Shown in pieces: positions 1 to 9,357 of a stretch of 34,821 nucleotides of DNA. Under the pieces are notes generated by a model. The model saw only the letters and a program-made list of their open reading frames with translations. It was not told the DNA's origin and did not search any database. The translations under genes and the position numbers were made by a program. The stretch is from Hygrocybe punicea (taxonomy: Eukaryota > Basidiomycota > Agaricomycetes > Agaricales > Hygrophoraceae), in the NCBI GenBank assembly GCA_963556145.1, contig CAUVYJ010000027.1, positions 1 to 34,821 of the forward strand, given 5' to 3'. Numbering within the stretch: the stretch's first letter is position 1; each line of letters starts with the position of its first letter.

Positions 1-240
1 CATGCTCACTCCACGTATAGATTCTTCATCACCAATGTCATGTATGTATCTCATAGGTGCTTTGCACTCTCACCATGCTCAACTGGAGGTAATTGATATA
101 TATTGAGCAGTTCAATGTACCAGCTACAATGAACATGGAAGAAGTTGAGCATGCTCAATGTGCCACTCTTGATCAATTCATACTCTCTTGTTTCCTTACT
201 ACAAACAATGCTGGATGGTTCATTCAATGCCTGGGAACAC
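1..240 (+). repeat. Left arm of a long inverted repeat
   Basis: Read in reverse complement, this segment matches 8052-8292 with about five differences, one of them a 1-bp indel. Base 1 pairs with 8292, and homology is still present at the window edge, so the repeat may extend to the left of the window. The arm contains the 14-bp palindrome TTGAGCATGCTCAA. No transposase reading frame lies between the arms, so the unit would be non-autonomous if it is a transposon. It could instead be an inverted duplication. Confidence 0.85.
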
Positions 241-1029
241 TATATTGATTAACACTATAGAAGAAATTTGAATTCACTCAAACAAAAAAAAGATACCTGA
301 CAAAACATTTGACACGCTCACATATCGGATATTCACATGTCAATACCACCAAATACACACTTGATGGGTTTGACTTTTTTCCATGTTATATTCGACTCCA
401 GTCAGTTGAGCCTGGCATGGGTGAACTCTAGCCAAACATGTATTTAACATTGAATCGGCATATTGCACTGTTGGGTTCGTCATACCACCAGTGGTTCATT
501 CACATAGCAACATAAACCTGGAATTGGAGGGTATTATTTAGCACTAATATTCCATACATCTTTAAATTATACAAACCCATTCTTGCATGCAAACAGCATA
601 TCACATCTTGTGCACTTGATATTGTGAATATAACCATCATGGTGCAAGACAGTGAAAGTGTAACATTGACAAATGCAAGATCATTCATTGCAGCAGCTGT
701 ACTTGTAATGCGAGTGGTGGGATGAAGAACAAAGAGTATCTGAAAAATGTGATCATTCCTGACAGTCTGTGTAATTGTGTTCATGGGTGCATCCTTCATC
801 TATACATTATTGCTCCATTTACTGATATTTATATCAAAACACTACTGCCAAAAATTCTGAGACATTTATCATCATTCATGAAATAATGCATCACAGTTGT
901 GGTATTGAAATTTTGAAATTCTGTCAAGCCACTCTTGAGGCATGGAGGTTAAACCCTAACCCTATATTTAAACCCTAACCTCTTCTTGCAACCCAATCCC
1001 CATGACAATGCCCAGAACACAGCTTAGGG
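241..1029. other. No gene seen; telomere-like motifs near 951-982
   Basis: AT-rich, CpG-poor DNA with only short scattered open frames. Near 951-982 the sequence carries three CCCTAA units, and a TTAGGG lies at 1024-1029, just before the hairpin. These are isolated telomere-like motifs, not a telomere. I see no credible gene. Confidence 0.5.
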
Positions 1030-1106
1030 TTAAGATCTTTCTAGTTTTCAGGAAAAGTTTTAATTTGCTGAATTAAAACTTTTCCTAAAAACTAGAAAGA
1101 TCTTAA
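1030..1106. repeat. 77-bp near-perfect hairpin
   Basis: Two arms of about 36 bases, starting TTAAGATCTTTCTAG and ending CTAGAAAGATCTTAA, flank a five-base TGCTG loop, with one or two mismatches. The size and form fit a tiny foldback or MITE remnant. No target duplication is evident. Confidence 0.8.
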
Positions 1107-1379
1107 GTCACTTAGGCAACATCACCTTGTCCTACAATCAATTGTATTCAGTGACTCTTATACATTTCTTTTCTTCCAGCATATCTTCTTAATAGGTTTG
1201 TTGTGCAAATTTCCCCTTCTACTCCTCCGCCTCCTCCTCCTTCTGGGCCAAATAACTCCAACTCATCCCTTTATTATTAGTATTAGCAATTCTCTTGTCA
1301 TAACCCAAGTTTGTTTCTCTGTATATTTGGCTGTTACTAACAGCTCTCCCTTAGTCAAATTTATCATACCTCATGTTCA

Positions 1380-1515
1380 TCTCCCCCCTCCTGCTCCTGC
1401 TCCTGCTTCCACTTCTTCTGCTCCTTCTTCTCCTTCTTCTCCTTCTCCTTCTCTTCCTCTTCCTCTTCCTCTTCCTCTTCCTCTTCCTCTTCCTCTTCCT
1501 CTTCCTCCTTCTGTT
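1380..1515. repeat. Pyrimidine tract with (CTTCCT)n microsatellite
   Basis: An almost uninterrupted C/T strand, resolving into about ten tandem CTTCCT hexamers between roughly 1449 and 1510. All three plus-strand frames and the minus strand stay open here (Leu/Pro and poly-Glu translations) only because of the composition. Confidence 0.9.
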
Positions 1516-1711
1516 CTTTTGTCCCATGCTTATGAATTTCTTTCTGCATTTTTATCTTAGATGCACTAGTAAAACTCCCTAGATAATGAATTATATCACA
1601 TTAGGTTAGAACCTAAGAGAACTAACCAGGAATAACATTACCATAGTTATTGCTCTTTTGAACCTCATCCATTTTCATCTTCACTTCTTGCAGACCTTCA
1701 TGGATCATTTG

Positions 1712-2011
1712 TAGTGATTGGAATGGGTACAACGACTGGCACAGGTAATGGGTACAGGTCTGGATACAATTCTCCTACCCATGAGCTTTATGTTAAGCAC
1801 TGGATTGTCCAAAATGGTCCAGTATTGGTTAAGTTATGATCAAAACAATGAGGACTGATTGTTTTTATCATAACTCACCCAATACTGGACCGTTTTGGAT
1901 GATCCGGGGCTCAAACTGACAGGTATACCCGCGGGATCACAGGTACAGGTAGCTGCAGGTACGGGTATGGGTACAGTGCCAATACCCACAGGTTACCTGT
2001 GCCAATCACTA
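1712..2011. mobile_element. hAT-like MITE with terminal inverted repeats and target duplication
   Basis: The 300-bp element starts TAGTGATTGG and ends CCAATCACTA, a perfect 10-bp terminal inverted repeat. The flanks carry TCATTTG on both sides (1705-1711 and 2013-2019); with one mismatch this is an 8-bp duplication, ATCATTTG versus GTCATTTG. An 8-bp duplication and a TAGTG terminus are known for hAT transposons. Internally it folds back around 1852, with arms containing CCAAAAYGGTCCAGTATTGG. The same core sequence occurs in the palindrome at 8423-8702, so the two belong to related families. It has no coding capacity. Confidence 0.75.
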
Positions 2012-4514
2012 GTCATTTGTTGCTTTGTGGGTTTGATTTTGTTCATGTCCCTACTCATGGGTCATAAATGATCCTCTGCTTCTCCTCTCATCTGCTGTTC
2101 CATCTTCCGAACCAAACAAACTTGTCATTCACTCATCATCTTGTAAACCAAATAAACCATTTTCTGACATCCATGGCCATGGTGTTGAGCCTGAATACCT
2201 TGTTGCATTCAGGGAAAAACACTTTGACCATATCACAAAAACTCCTAGTACATCGTCCATGAACAGGTCCTGGTATGTCCATGACATACTGATTCCGAAG
2301 GTTTTTGCCATCATAGTAGGCTACTTTGACATCTTTTAGCAAGGGCACTGACTTTATATCCATTGTGGCACAGGATTAGTGGATATAAAACACATGCTAA
2401 TTCAAAAGCACTCACTTTTGAGACCCAATGCAGATACAGCAGTTTCATTTGTATCCTCAATCCAGTGGGACTACTTTTCAGTTGGCACAGCTTGAATTGT
2501 AGGAGGACAAACACAAGGTTCCCTTTCAGGTGAAAGGTGAATCAGATTGAGGCATGGTCCCTTGGGCTCACTTTGGGTTGACTTAGATAACTGCAGCAAA
2601 ATACCATTGTCCACTGAAACAGGAATTGTTGCCATAGTGTTGATGCTGTGTATCTGGAAAGACATTTCAGTTAGCATTCAGTTATTACTTGGTTAAAATG
2701 GAAGGCACAGTGTCATGACTGCACCATATACCTGGTGGAAACCCCACTTTTTCTCATTAGAGTGTAACCCCCCCTGTAGGTCCTATTCTTGACTCCATGA
2801 CGAAGACAAATTCCCAGAGTGTTTGGTTGACTGAATACTGTGGTCTTCATCCAAATCATAGAATGGCACTGTGCAAGTCAGGCTTGCTCTCCAGGCACAG
2901 ACATCATAATAATTTTACCAGGCATCACATACTGTTCAAGTTCTGATGTTGCAATGAAATTGGGAAGAGCAGAGGCACATCAGTGATCTTCACCCTTTGA
3001 TGACTCTAAATATAAGAAGTCCACGTCAGGGACACATTCATAAACAATGAAGCCTGGCACTCAGCCAGTCATGAGCAGCCAAAGTGACATTTTTTCAACC
3101 AATTCCAAGCCATTGAACCAAACACCCATAAAGGATTCATTAGTGGTATGGAGGTCATGCATAGAGTTTCCAGATTGGGAGGCCAATCATCACTGTCTAT
3201 TCTGTGAGCTATGGACACTCAGGCTAATTTCTCCTTTATGCCTCTTTGAACCTGCATCATTTTGTCCACAGCATCTTTCCATGATAGTTTGCCTGAAATA
3301 TCTAGCAAGTCATTGTGCTCAGGGTACTTTGGATAGTTGATGAAAATGCAGCTGTTTTGCACCCTCTGTACCTTCCATAGTTAATGTATCATGCCATCTA
3401 TTTCCTGACAATGTTCCATGAGCGCATTAAGAAATCTGTCCTGGATGTGACCAGTGAGATTTTCCTTGCAAATCAAATAATGATGCAGTGGTTCAAATTC
3501 AACCATGAGTGGTGAAGTTGGCCATGGCATGAAAGGTGCCATAGGTATGATGTAGTGTAATACTGGGGAGCTACTGTAGGATCAAATTGACCAAGGTGAC
3601 CATTTCATAGAGGTAGTTCCTGATCTGCATGAGGCCAGTATGTAACCAACTAACAATGTTTGGAATTCCACACTTCAGGCTAACACTAATCCTGAACAAC
3701 TAGTTACATCTCTACCCTAGTACTGAACCATCTACATGTTGGTAAAAGCACTGGTCCACCCTGGGATAAACCATTGTCCCTGGAACAATAGTTTGGGATG
3801 TTCTATTGTCCCTGGGACAATATGTGGGACATCCCTGGCAGAGGAGGTGTCTGGGGGCATTTGAGATGTCCCATCCCTAGGTATTGAATGGAAAACTCAG
3901 AGTGATGATGGTGTCTAGTTGTAAATTTCAAGGCCTTGTCATGGCCACTATAGGTACCATGGGCACAATAACATAGTATAAGATTGTAATATAAGAAATC
4001 ATAGCAATCCAAGTAGGACAACAGTTGATCAAATACACCTTATAGCCAAGAATAATGAAGATATCTATCAAGTGTCAGGGAGCTGATTGTCCTTTGGGGT
4101 CAGTTATAAGGAGTGAAGATAAAGTAGTTGTTTTCATATATAAAGATGGAAGGAGTGGGGAGGAAAAAGTGCTGGAGATGTTGGGTAATGAGATGGGAAA
4201 GAGGGGTGTGTGCTTCTAGTAAACCAATCTCTTATTCATATAGCAAGCTGAAGCTTATAGGGGAGTGAGTGAGCAGAGCATGTATAATAGACAAAGAGAA
4301 GAAGGGCTACATATGCAGAGGAGAGGCTGAACTGAAAATTAGACAGGTGTATTATGAAGAGGATTTGATTAGGATATCAGTGGTTATTACATTATTGGCT
4401 GTGCATATAATGACTGACTGGGATGCAGATGCAGAGGAGAGATCTAATTTTTTAGTTATATATCTATGTTAAGATTGGAGTGCTTCTTGAGGAAAGTAGA
4501 CTTAGGCTTAAAGT
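2012..4514. other. CpG-poor intergenic or decayed transposon DNA, no gene recognised
   Basis: Only short open frames without domain-like composition. A 600-base sample at 3001-3600 has about two CpG by hand count, consistent with long-term deamination. Around 3795-3845 there is an isolated copy of the GGGACATCCCTG motif that forms the minisatellite at 4515-4740. Confidence 0.5.
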
Positions 4515-4740
4515 AAGAAGACATCTCACAGAAGCTTGGTTGGGACATCCCTGCCAGCTTGTGGGACATCCCACAGTCGTGTCTGAGACATGCCTGCTGG
4601 CTTGTGGAATCTCCAACAAGCTTGTCTGAGACATCTCTGTCAGCTTATGGGACATCCCACAGTCTTGGTCGGACATCCCTGTCAGCTTTTGGAAGGTCTC
4701 ACAGTAAGTTTGTGAGATATCAATCTACAGGCTAGTGGGA
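4515..4740. repeat. 43-bp minisatellite, about 4.5 units
   Basis: The GACAT anchor recurs at 4544, 4587, 4630 and 4672 (spacing 43, 43, 42). Units contain GACATCCCTGYCAGCTT followed by a GGGACATCCCACAG-like half, so each unit is itself built of two related halves. Units are diverged from one another. Confidence 0.8.
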
Positions 4741-4859
4741 CTGCCTGTTTAATGATTCACAATCCAAATGTTACATAATTTTAAATAATTTACATTGAGT
4801 AACTACTTAAAATAGATATAGCAAATTAAATAATTCTTTTACCTAAATACATGGTATTC

Positions 4860-5130
4860 TACTTTATCAGGGGAGAGGCAAGGAGGTGGAGGTGGAGGAC
4901 AGGACAGGAGAGGGGGAAATTGCAGTGGAAATTACAGGTGGGAAGGGGTAGATGGGAAGAGGATGTGGATGGGAGATGGGGTTGGTGAATGGGCAGCAAA
5001 TAGCCAGGGAGAGGAGGCAGGTTAGGATGGGGGACAAGGGGTAGGAGACAATCAGGGGGTCAAGGGAAAGGAGGAGAGAGGAGGGAGGAGGAGGAGGGGA
5101 AAGGAGGGAAAGAGAGGGACCAACAAAAAT
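4860..5130. repeat. Purine-rich (G/A) low-complexity tract
   Basis: The plus strand is dominated by GGAGG, GGGA and AGG runs with few pyrimidines. It is preceded by an AT-rich stretch (4740-4860). No gene is supported; the minus-strand open frame is a Pro/Leu/Ser translation of the tract. Confidence 0.7.
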
Positions 5131-5180
5131 ACATACTGGTGTTCCCCTGGTGTCCACACCCCTCTGCATCCTCACCCTTG

Positions 5181-5398
5181 TCTCCGTTGTAGTGGTTGTG
5201 CCTGACAGATCACATGACTAGTCCCTTAGTCAGTAGCTCTTCCGGATGTAGTAGACAGTCGATCCATCATATCCAGATCCATCTTTCCCTTCAAGTCCTG
5301 TGTGAGCCCTGAGAGGTCCCAAGGGACCTCTCCAACATTGTGATGAGAGTGTTTTTCAACCCACCCATCTCTTTTCTCTTGGTTTCCCACTCCTTACA
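5181..5398 (-). mobile_element. SINE-like repeat, copy A
   Basis: It shares several blocks with the repeats at 10574-10985, 11085-13140 and 15682-15832: GATCACATGACT, TTCCGGATGTAGTAGA, a CCTGAGAGG to CCTCTCCA region, and a GTGATGAGAGTGT terminus. Read on the minus strand, the right end resembles the 3' half of a tRNA: a degenerate box B in GTGGGTTGAAAAAC, followed by ACTCTCATCAC. This suggests a tRNA-derived head. Copy A is the most diverged of the set. Confidence 0.5.
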
Positions 5399-6392
5399 AT
5401 TCTTTTTTCATGAGACAACCTTTTTTGGCTTCACCACTGTGCAACCACAGATTTTTCCCCTTATTCTCAGTCATACTGTACTTGAGTTACCCCCCCAGCA
5501 CTCTCGTTCAACCCACAAATGCCCCACATCACTCCAAAGACGCAGGCGTGATGTTACGGATCGCTTCTGCAGCGGGCTCTGGCAACAATCAACCTAACAG
5601 GGGGGCGGTTTCCAGAGGAAAGAACAGCAGTTTCATTGGTAGATAACACTGCTACAAGGGGGGAGGTTCGTGGTCTAAAGTCATTGCGAGCCGTGGGGGT
5701 TACCCAAGACAAGGGGGTCTGCCCCAAGAACCAGACTAAATGTAAGGAAAAGAAAGAAGAAAAAGTCTGAACCAACAACAAGGACAGTAGATATGTGAAT
5801 GGACTTGAGGGGAGGTAAATGGGAATCCAACCATGAAGCTACAACATGTCCAACTACACCATGTTTTCACCATGAGGCGGACATGAGGCGTCCTCATGTC
5901 AATGTTTTCGTGATCCAACTGGAGGCCCGGGTGTCATTGAGGAATAGAGGGGGTCCGGATGACTCAGATGATTTGTCATTGGATCATGTGATGTGCAGAA
6001 TTGCCTATTCGGGGTCTACACTTGCTGTAACAGGCAAGTGCGCAGTCTGGCAAGTGCATTGCACGGTCGGGTCAAAGATGGGTATTGTCCAGTGTGGGGT
6101 TGGTGATGAGAGTGTCTTGAGGTAGCATGGATATAGCGGCAAGGTTGGTGTGAAAGAAAATGAAGGAATGTATAGAGGAAAAAACCAACTAGGACAGTGG
6201 GCTAGTCGAGGGCAGACATGTGAACAGCATAAGCTGTACCGGATGACAATGTCTGTGTCAATGACGTATCGAGGGGTGATGTCTTGTCCCATGTTGGTAT
6301 TCATCCAAGAAAGGGTATTGTTGTAAGTGAGTGTGGGAGGTATCAAGGTTATGGATGGAAAAGGATAAATGAATGTGGGTCCAGGTTTCGAG

Positions 6393-6647
6393 TCATGGCA
6401 CGAGTGACAAGCTGTGGGAACAAGTCATCGGGTACTGCAATGAAGCGATGTCGTGCGAACAATATGCGATAGGGGTTGGTTCACTGTTTGGGAAGTCGTA
6501 TGGTCTGTGGTTGAAGTCCAAAAGAATGTGCTTCGGTGATGGTCGGATTAGAGAGAACAGTGAAATGTCTTGTGATCGGGGATTGTTCAGGGCATGCGTG
6601 CAGGTGAGGAATGTCGTCGGATAATCAGGGAGGATAATGGTAGGCAT
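6393..6647 (-). CDS. Hypothetical 84-residue ORF in the CpG island
   Basis: This frame starts at MPTIILPDYPTT and stops 43 bases downstream of the membrane-span ORF in the same direction. The composition is mixed (Pro, Ser, His), with no membrane segment or recognisable motif. It is listed only because it lies on the same strand within the CpG-retaining island and could be an exon of the same locus. Confidence 0.2.
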   Translation of the reverse strand: MPTIILPDYPTTFLTCTHALNNPRSQDISLFSLIRPSPKHILLDFNHRPYDFPNSEPTPIAYCSHDIASLQYPMTCSHSLSLVP

Positions 6648-6689
6648 GGAATATGAAAGTGGAAACCATATATCCAGGTATGGCAATTG

Positions 6690-6860
6690 TCAATTACGTG
6701 GTGAGATATTGTCGAGGTGAAAGTCGGAAGTATCGATGGCAGAAGGGTTTCGGTACCAATGCCAAAGATGGATCATAACAAGGTAAAAACCGATGAGGAA
6801 GGTGATGGCGATGCCGCCAATGATGATTACGGTAATTAGCTGTGTCGGGAGTACAGCCAT
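6690..6860 (-). CDS. 56-residue single-span membrane microprotein candidate
   Basis: The frame begins MAVLPTQLITVIIIGG and continues as about 24 uninterrupted hydrophobic residues (roughly residues 8-31). A His/Trp/Tyr-rich juxtamembrane patch (HLWHWYR) and a polar 20-residue tail with several acidic residues follow. The start codon context (TTTACA ATG G, A at -3 and G at +4) is good. The likely topology is one transmembrane helix. I do not recognise the family and propose no function. It sits in the CpG-retaining island, and a short ORF at 6947-6985 lies just upstream. It could equally be one exon of a longer spliced gene, or a chance ORF; the clean hydrophobic block in unmutated DNA makes chance less likely. 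Confidence 0.4.
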   Translation of the reverse strand: MAVLPTQLITVIIIGGIAITFLIGFYLVMIHLWHWYRNPSAIDTSDFHLDNISPRN

Positions 6861-6946
6861 TGTAAATCGGTTTGTTGTGGGATGAAGTCAACAATATGTC
6901 AGGGCGAGGGAAAAGACAATAGCAATGATGTCCGTCGGCAAGGAGA

Positions 6947-6985
6947 CTATTCGGGTACAGCAAGGTAACGTGAGGATGTGTCCAT
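6947..6985 (-). CDS. Possible 12-codon upstream ORF
   Basis: ATG in a good context (ACC ATG G) encodes MDTSSRYLAVPE and stops 87 bases before the start of the membrane-span ORF at 6860. If the transcript begins at the C/T tract near 7000-7110, this would be the first ORF read and could act as a translational regulator. Weak evidence on its own. Confidence 0.25.
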   Translation of the reverse strand: MDTSSRYLAVPE

Positions 6986-7186
6986 GGTCGGTCTGGATTG
7001 TTCTGAAAGAAAGGATGAAAAGAGAACAAGAACAAAAATAAACAACAATGTCCAAAAGAAGACAAAAGGTAAAGGGGAACGAAAAAGGAAGGTATGGTAA
7101 AGTGGAATCGTCATCGTGGGTAGCAGAGTCGGAATCGGAGTTGCGGAGTTGGAAAATGTAACACATGATCTATTTCGAACAAGCAG

Positions 7187-8051
7187 CCCAGACTGCATCA
7201 TCCTGTTCATGTCCCATTGTCCACCCTTCAAACACCCAAGACAACCCATCACAGGCTTCGTTCAACATTTTACAGTGCCACCTCATCCCACATCACTTTA
7301 AAAACACCATTGATGCCCATTTTTACACACAATGATCCACTGGCATTTTGCCACATCACACTTTTGACCCCCACCTTTTTTGTTGTTTCTTTTTTGTTTT
7401 CTTTCATTATTCCCAGCCCCAGGCAGGCTCATCCAACCCCATGGACCCAGGTTCAATGTACTGGAGCTCCAGGCTCACCTACACCACCTCAAATCCACAG
7501 TCGCAGACCTTTTTGGTCACCTCACGGATATGCCACATCCTCCCCATTGGACCCCCATTCTTTCGTGTACCCCATGCCCAGGGGCATTCATTTGAGCCCT
7601 GGAACCCTGTCTGATGCCCTAGAGGCCGCTCATTCACTGTCAACATCCTGAAAGAGCCGTTCCTGGCGTTTCGTACCCACCCAACACCCAACATGTGCCA
7701 TGCCACATCAGCATTCCATGACACCATTTCCTGTGGATCCCCACCCCAACCTATGCTCATCCAACCCCTGCACCCACATTCCACATGCCAGAGCCACCCA
7801 TTGCACTCCGTTACCCCAAATGAGACCACCGCACCCTTCTTGGTGACCCAACGACCGCAACACATCACCCACATCACCCACGTGTGGCCCCGTTTTTTTC
7901 AACAACCGGGCACATTAACCACCTGTGTTCAACACCTACCTTCCCCCAATACCCTCCAACACCCTGAAAGAACCACCCCCACCGTTTCTGGACCCACACT
8001 GGCATCTTGCATCACCACCTCACAACCAATGTGTTCCTGGATGACCTCATT
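7187..8051. other. C-rich, CpG-poor DNA, no gene supported
   Basis: The plus strand is rich in CCACA, CACCC and CATT words and keeps long frames open (7217-7651 and 7693-8214). Their translations are His/Pro/Thr/Ser-rich without any domain pattern, and the second runs straight into the inverted-repeat arm at 8052. I regard them as compositional. Confidence 0.45.
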
Positions 8052-8292
8052 GTGTTCCCAGGCATTGAATTACCCATCCAGCATTGTTTGTAGTAAGGAA
8101 ACAACAGAGTATGAATTGATCAAGAGTGGCACATTGAGCATGCTCAACTTCTTCCATGTTCATTGTAGCTGGTACATTGAACATGCTCAATATATATCAA
8201 TTACCTCCAGTTGAGCATGGTGAGAGTGCAAAGCACCTATGAGATACATACATGACATTGGTGATGAAGAATCTATGCGTGGAGTGAGCATG
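8052..8292 (-). repeat. Right arm of the long inverted repeat
   Basis: Reverse complement of 1-240 with about five differences. Position 8052 pairs with 240 and 8292 with base 1. The sequence continues beyond 8292 with CTCGGTGTGTGGACTTGG, whose partner would lie outside the window. Confidence 0.85.
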
Positions 8293-8422
8293 CTCGGTGT
8301 GTGGACTTGGTGCATGATTGCATGATGAGACAACATATGATTAGATCAAGCATGCTCATGAAAAGTTTGGATGCTCAATCCATACCTATACAGTCTATCA
8401 TCTCTTCCTATGATCAGAGACC

Positions 8423-8702
8423 AAGTCCACGCATCAAGCAAGCTCGATCCGCGCAATGCTCTAAGCACACCCATTGGATACCTGCAGGTTTACCCATCAT
8501 TTTAAGCCCCCGGATCATCCAAAACGGTCAAGTATTGAGCTAGACATGCTCAAAACATGAAATGACATTGTTTTGAGCATATCTGGCTCAATACTTGACC
8601 GTTTTGGATGATCCGGGGCTTAAAATGATGGGTAAACCTGCAGGTATCCAATGGGTGTGTTTAGAGCGTTGCGCGGATAGAGCTTGCTCGATGCGCGGAC
8701 TT
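8423..8702. mobile_element. 280-bp palindrome (foldback MITE)
   Basis: Arms of about 135 bases (from AAGTCCACGC on the left to GCGCGGACTT on the right) pair with only scattered mismatches around a central GAAATGACATT. The inner arms contain GGATCATCCAAAACGGTC, shared with the MITE at 1712-2011. The outermost parts of both arms contain a sequence close to the 22-bp unit of the adjacent minisatellite, in inverted orientation. No coding capacity and no clear target duplication. Confidence 0.8.
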
Positions 8703-8741
8703 ATGTATTACCATCACTGATGTTGGGCATTACACCTATCA

Positions 8742-9130
8742 GTGTATCGATGCGTGGACCGAGTGATCTCAATGTGCGGACCCAGTGTCTGCGATGCATG
8801 GACCATGTTTGCTCAATGTGTGGACAGAGTGGGCTCAATGCGCAGACCAAGTGAGCTCGATGCGCGGACCAAGTGTGCTCGATGCATGGACCATGTTTGC
8901 TCAATGCACAGAGCAAGTGAGCTCGATGCGCTGCCCAAGTGTGCTCAATGCATGGACCATGTTTGCTCAATGCACAGATCAAGTGAGCTCAATGCATGGA
9001 CTGAGTGTGCTCAATGCGTGGACTGAGTGTGCTTGATGCACAGACTGAGTGTGTTTGCTTTTTGCACCCAACGTGTTTGATTTGTGGACCAAGTGTCCTC
9101 AATGCACTGACTGAGTGTGTCAACCAAAGT
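8742..9130. repeat. 22-bp minisatellite, about 17 phased units
   Basis: Units resemble GCTCAATGCGTGGACCAAGT plus two bases. The ATG anchor recurs every 22 bases without a slip, at 8750, 8772, 8794, 8816, 8838, 8860, 8882, 8904, 8926, 8948, 8970, 8992, 9014 and 9036, then degenerates through 9058, 9080 and 9102. Because 3 x 22 = 66, the open frames on both strands show 22-residue repeats; these translations are not genes. A higher-order alternation of CATGGACCATGT and CACAGAGCAAGT units is visible at 8882-8992. Confidence 0.9.
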
Positions 9131-9357
9131 CGCTCCGTCCACGGCTTCAGTGTGCTTGCTCTGGACCTAGTGTGTTCAGTCTGCATAACATGGGATCACA
9201 CTGAACATAGGGTTCACATTTGCAATGACTTGTGGTTCAAGATCATAAATCATAATAGCATCCCAGACCCCACAGAGGAATAGGTTTCTGATTATGGCCT
9301 GTTTTTGATCATTGCAATCCTTCTTCATTCTGGAAAAACCTCTCCCTCTATCCTCCT

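Larger units (their letters stand above)
5510..7185 (-). other. CpG-retaining island with short minus-strand ORFs
   Basis: CpG dinucleotides are frequent here (21 in 6001-6600 by hand count), against about two per 600 bases in 3001-3600 and almost none at 7261-7500. The edges are sharp. On the minus strand a C/T-rich tract at about 7000-7110 is followed by several short ATG-initiated ORFs, which resembles a fungal core promoter and leader. No conserved domain is recognisable. It is either a small unmethylated host gene or a recently captured host fragment. Confidence 0.45.

Noticed and set aside
1198..1582. Plus- and minus-strand ORFs with poly-Leu/Pro or poly-Glu translations
   Set aside because: They are translations of the CTTCCT microsatellite and stay open because of composition.
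7217..8214. Two plus-strand ORFs of 144 and 173 codons
   Set aside because: His/Pro/Thr-rich translation of C-rich DNA; the second crosses into the inverted-repeat arm, so it cannot be a conserved gene.
8742..9130. CRISPR array
   Set aside because: Units are directly adjacent with no unique spacers, no cas genes, and the context is eukaryotic.
8701..9283. Overlapping ORFs on both strands with 22-residue repeats
   Set aside because: The repeats are explained by a 22-bp minisatellite read in three successive frames; no start context or homologous domain.
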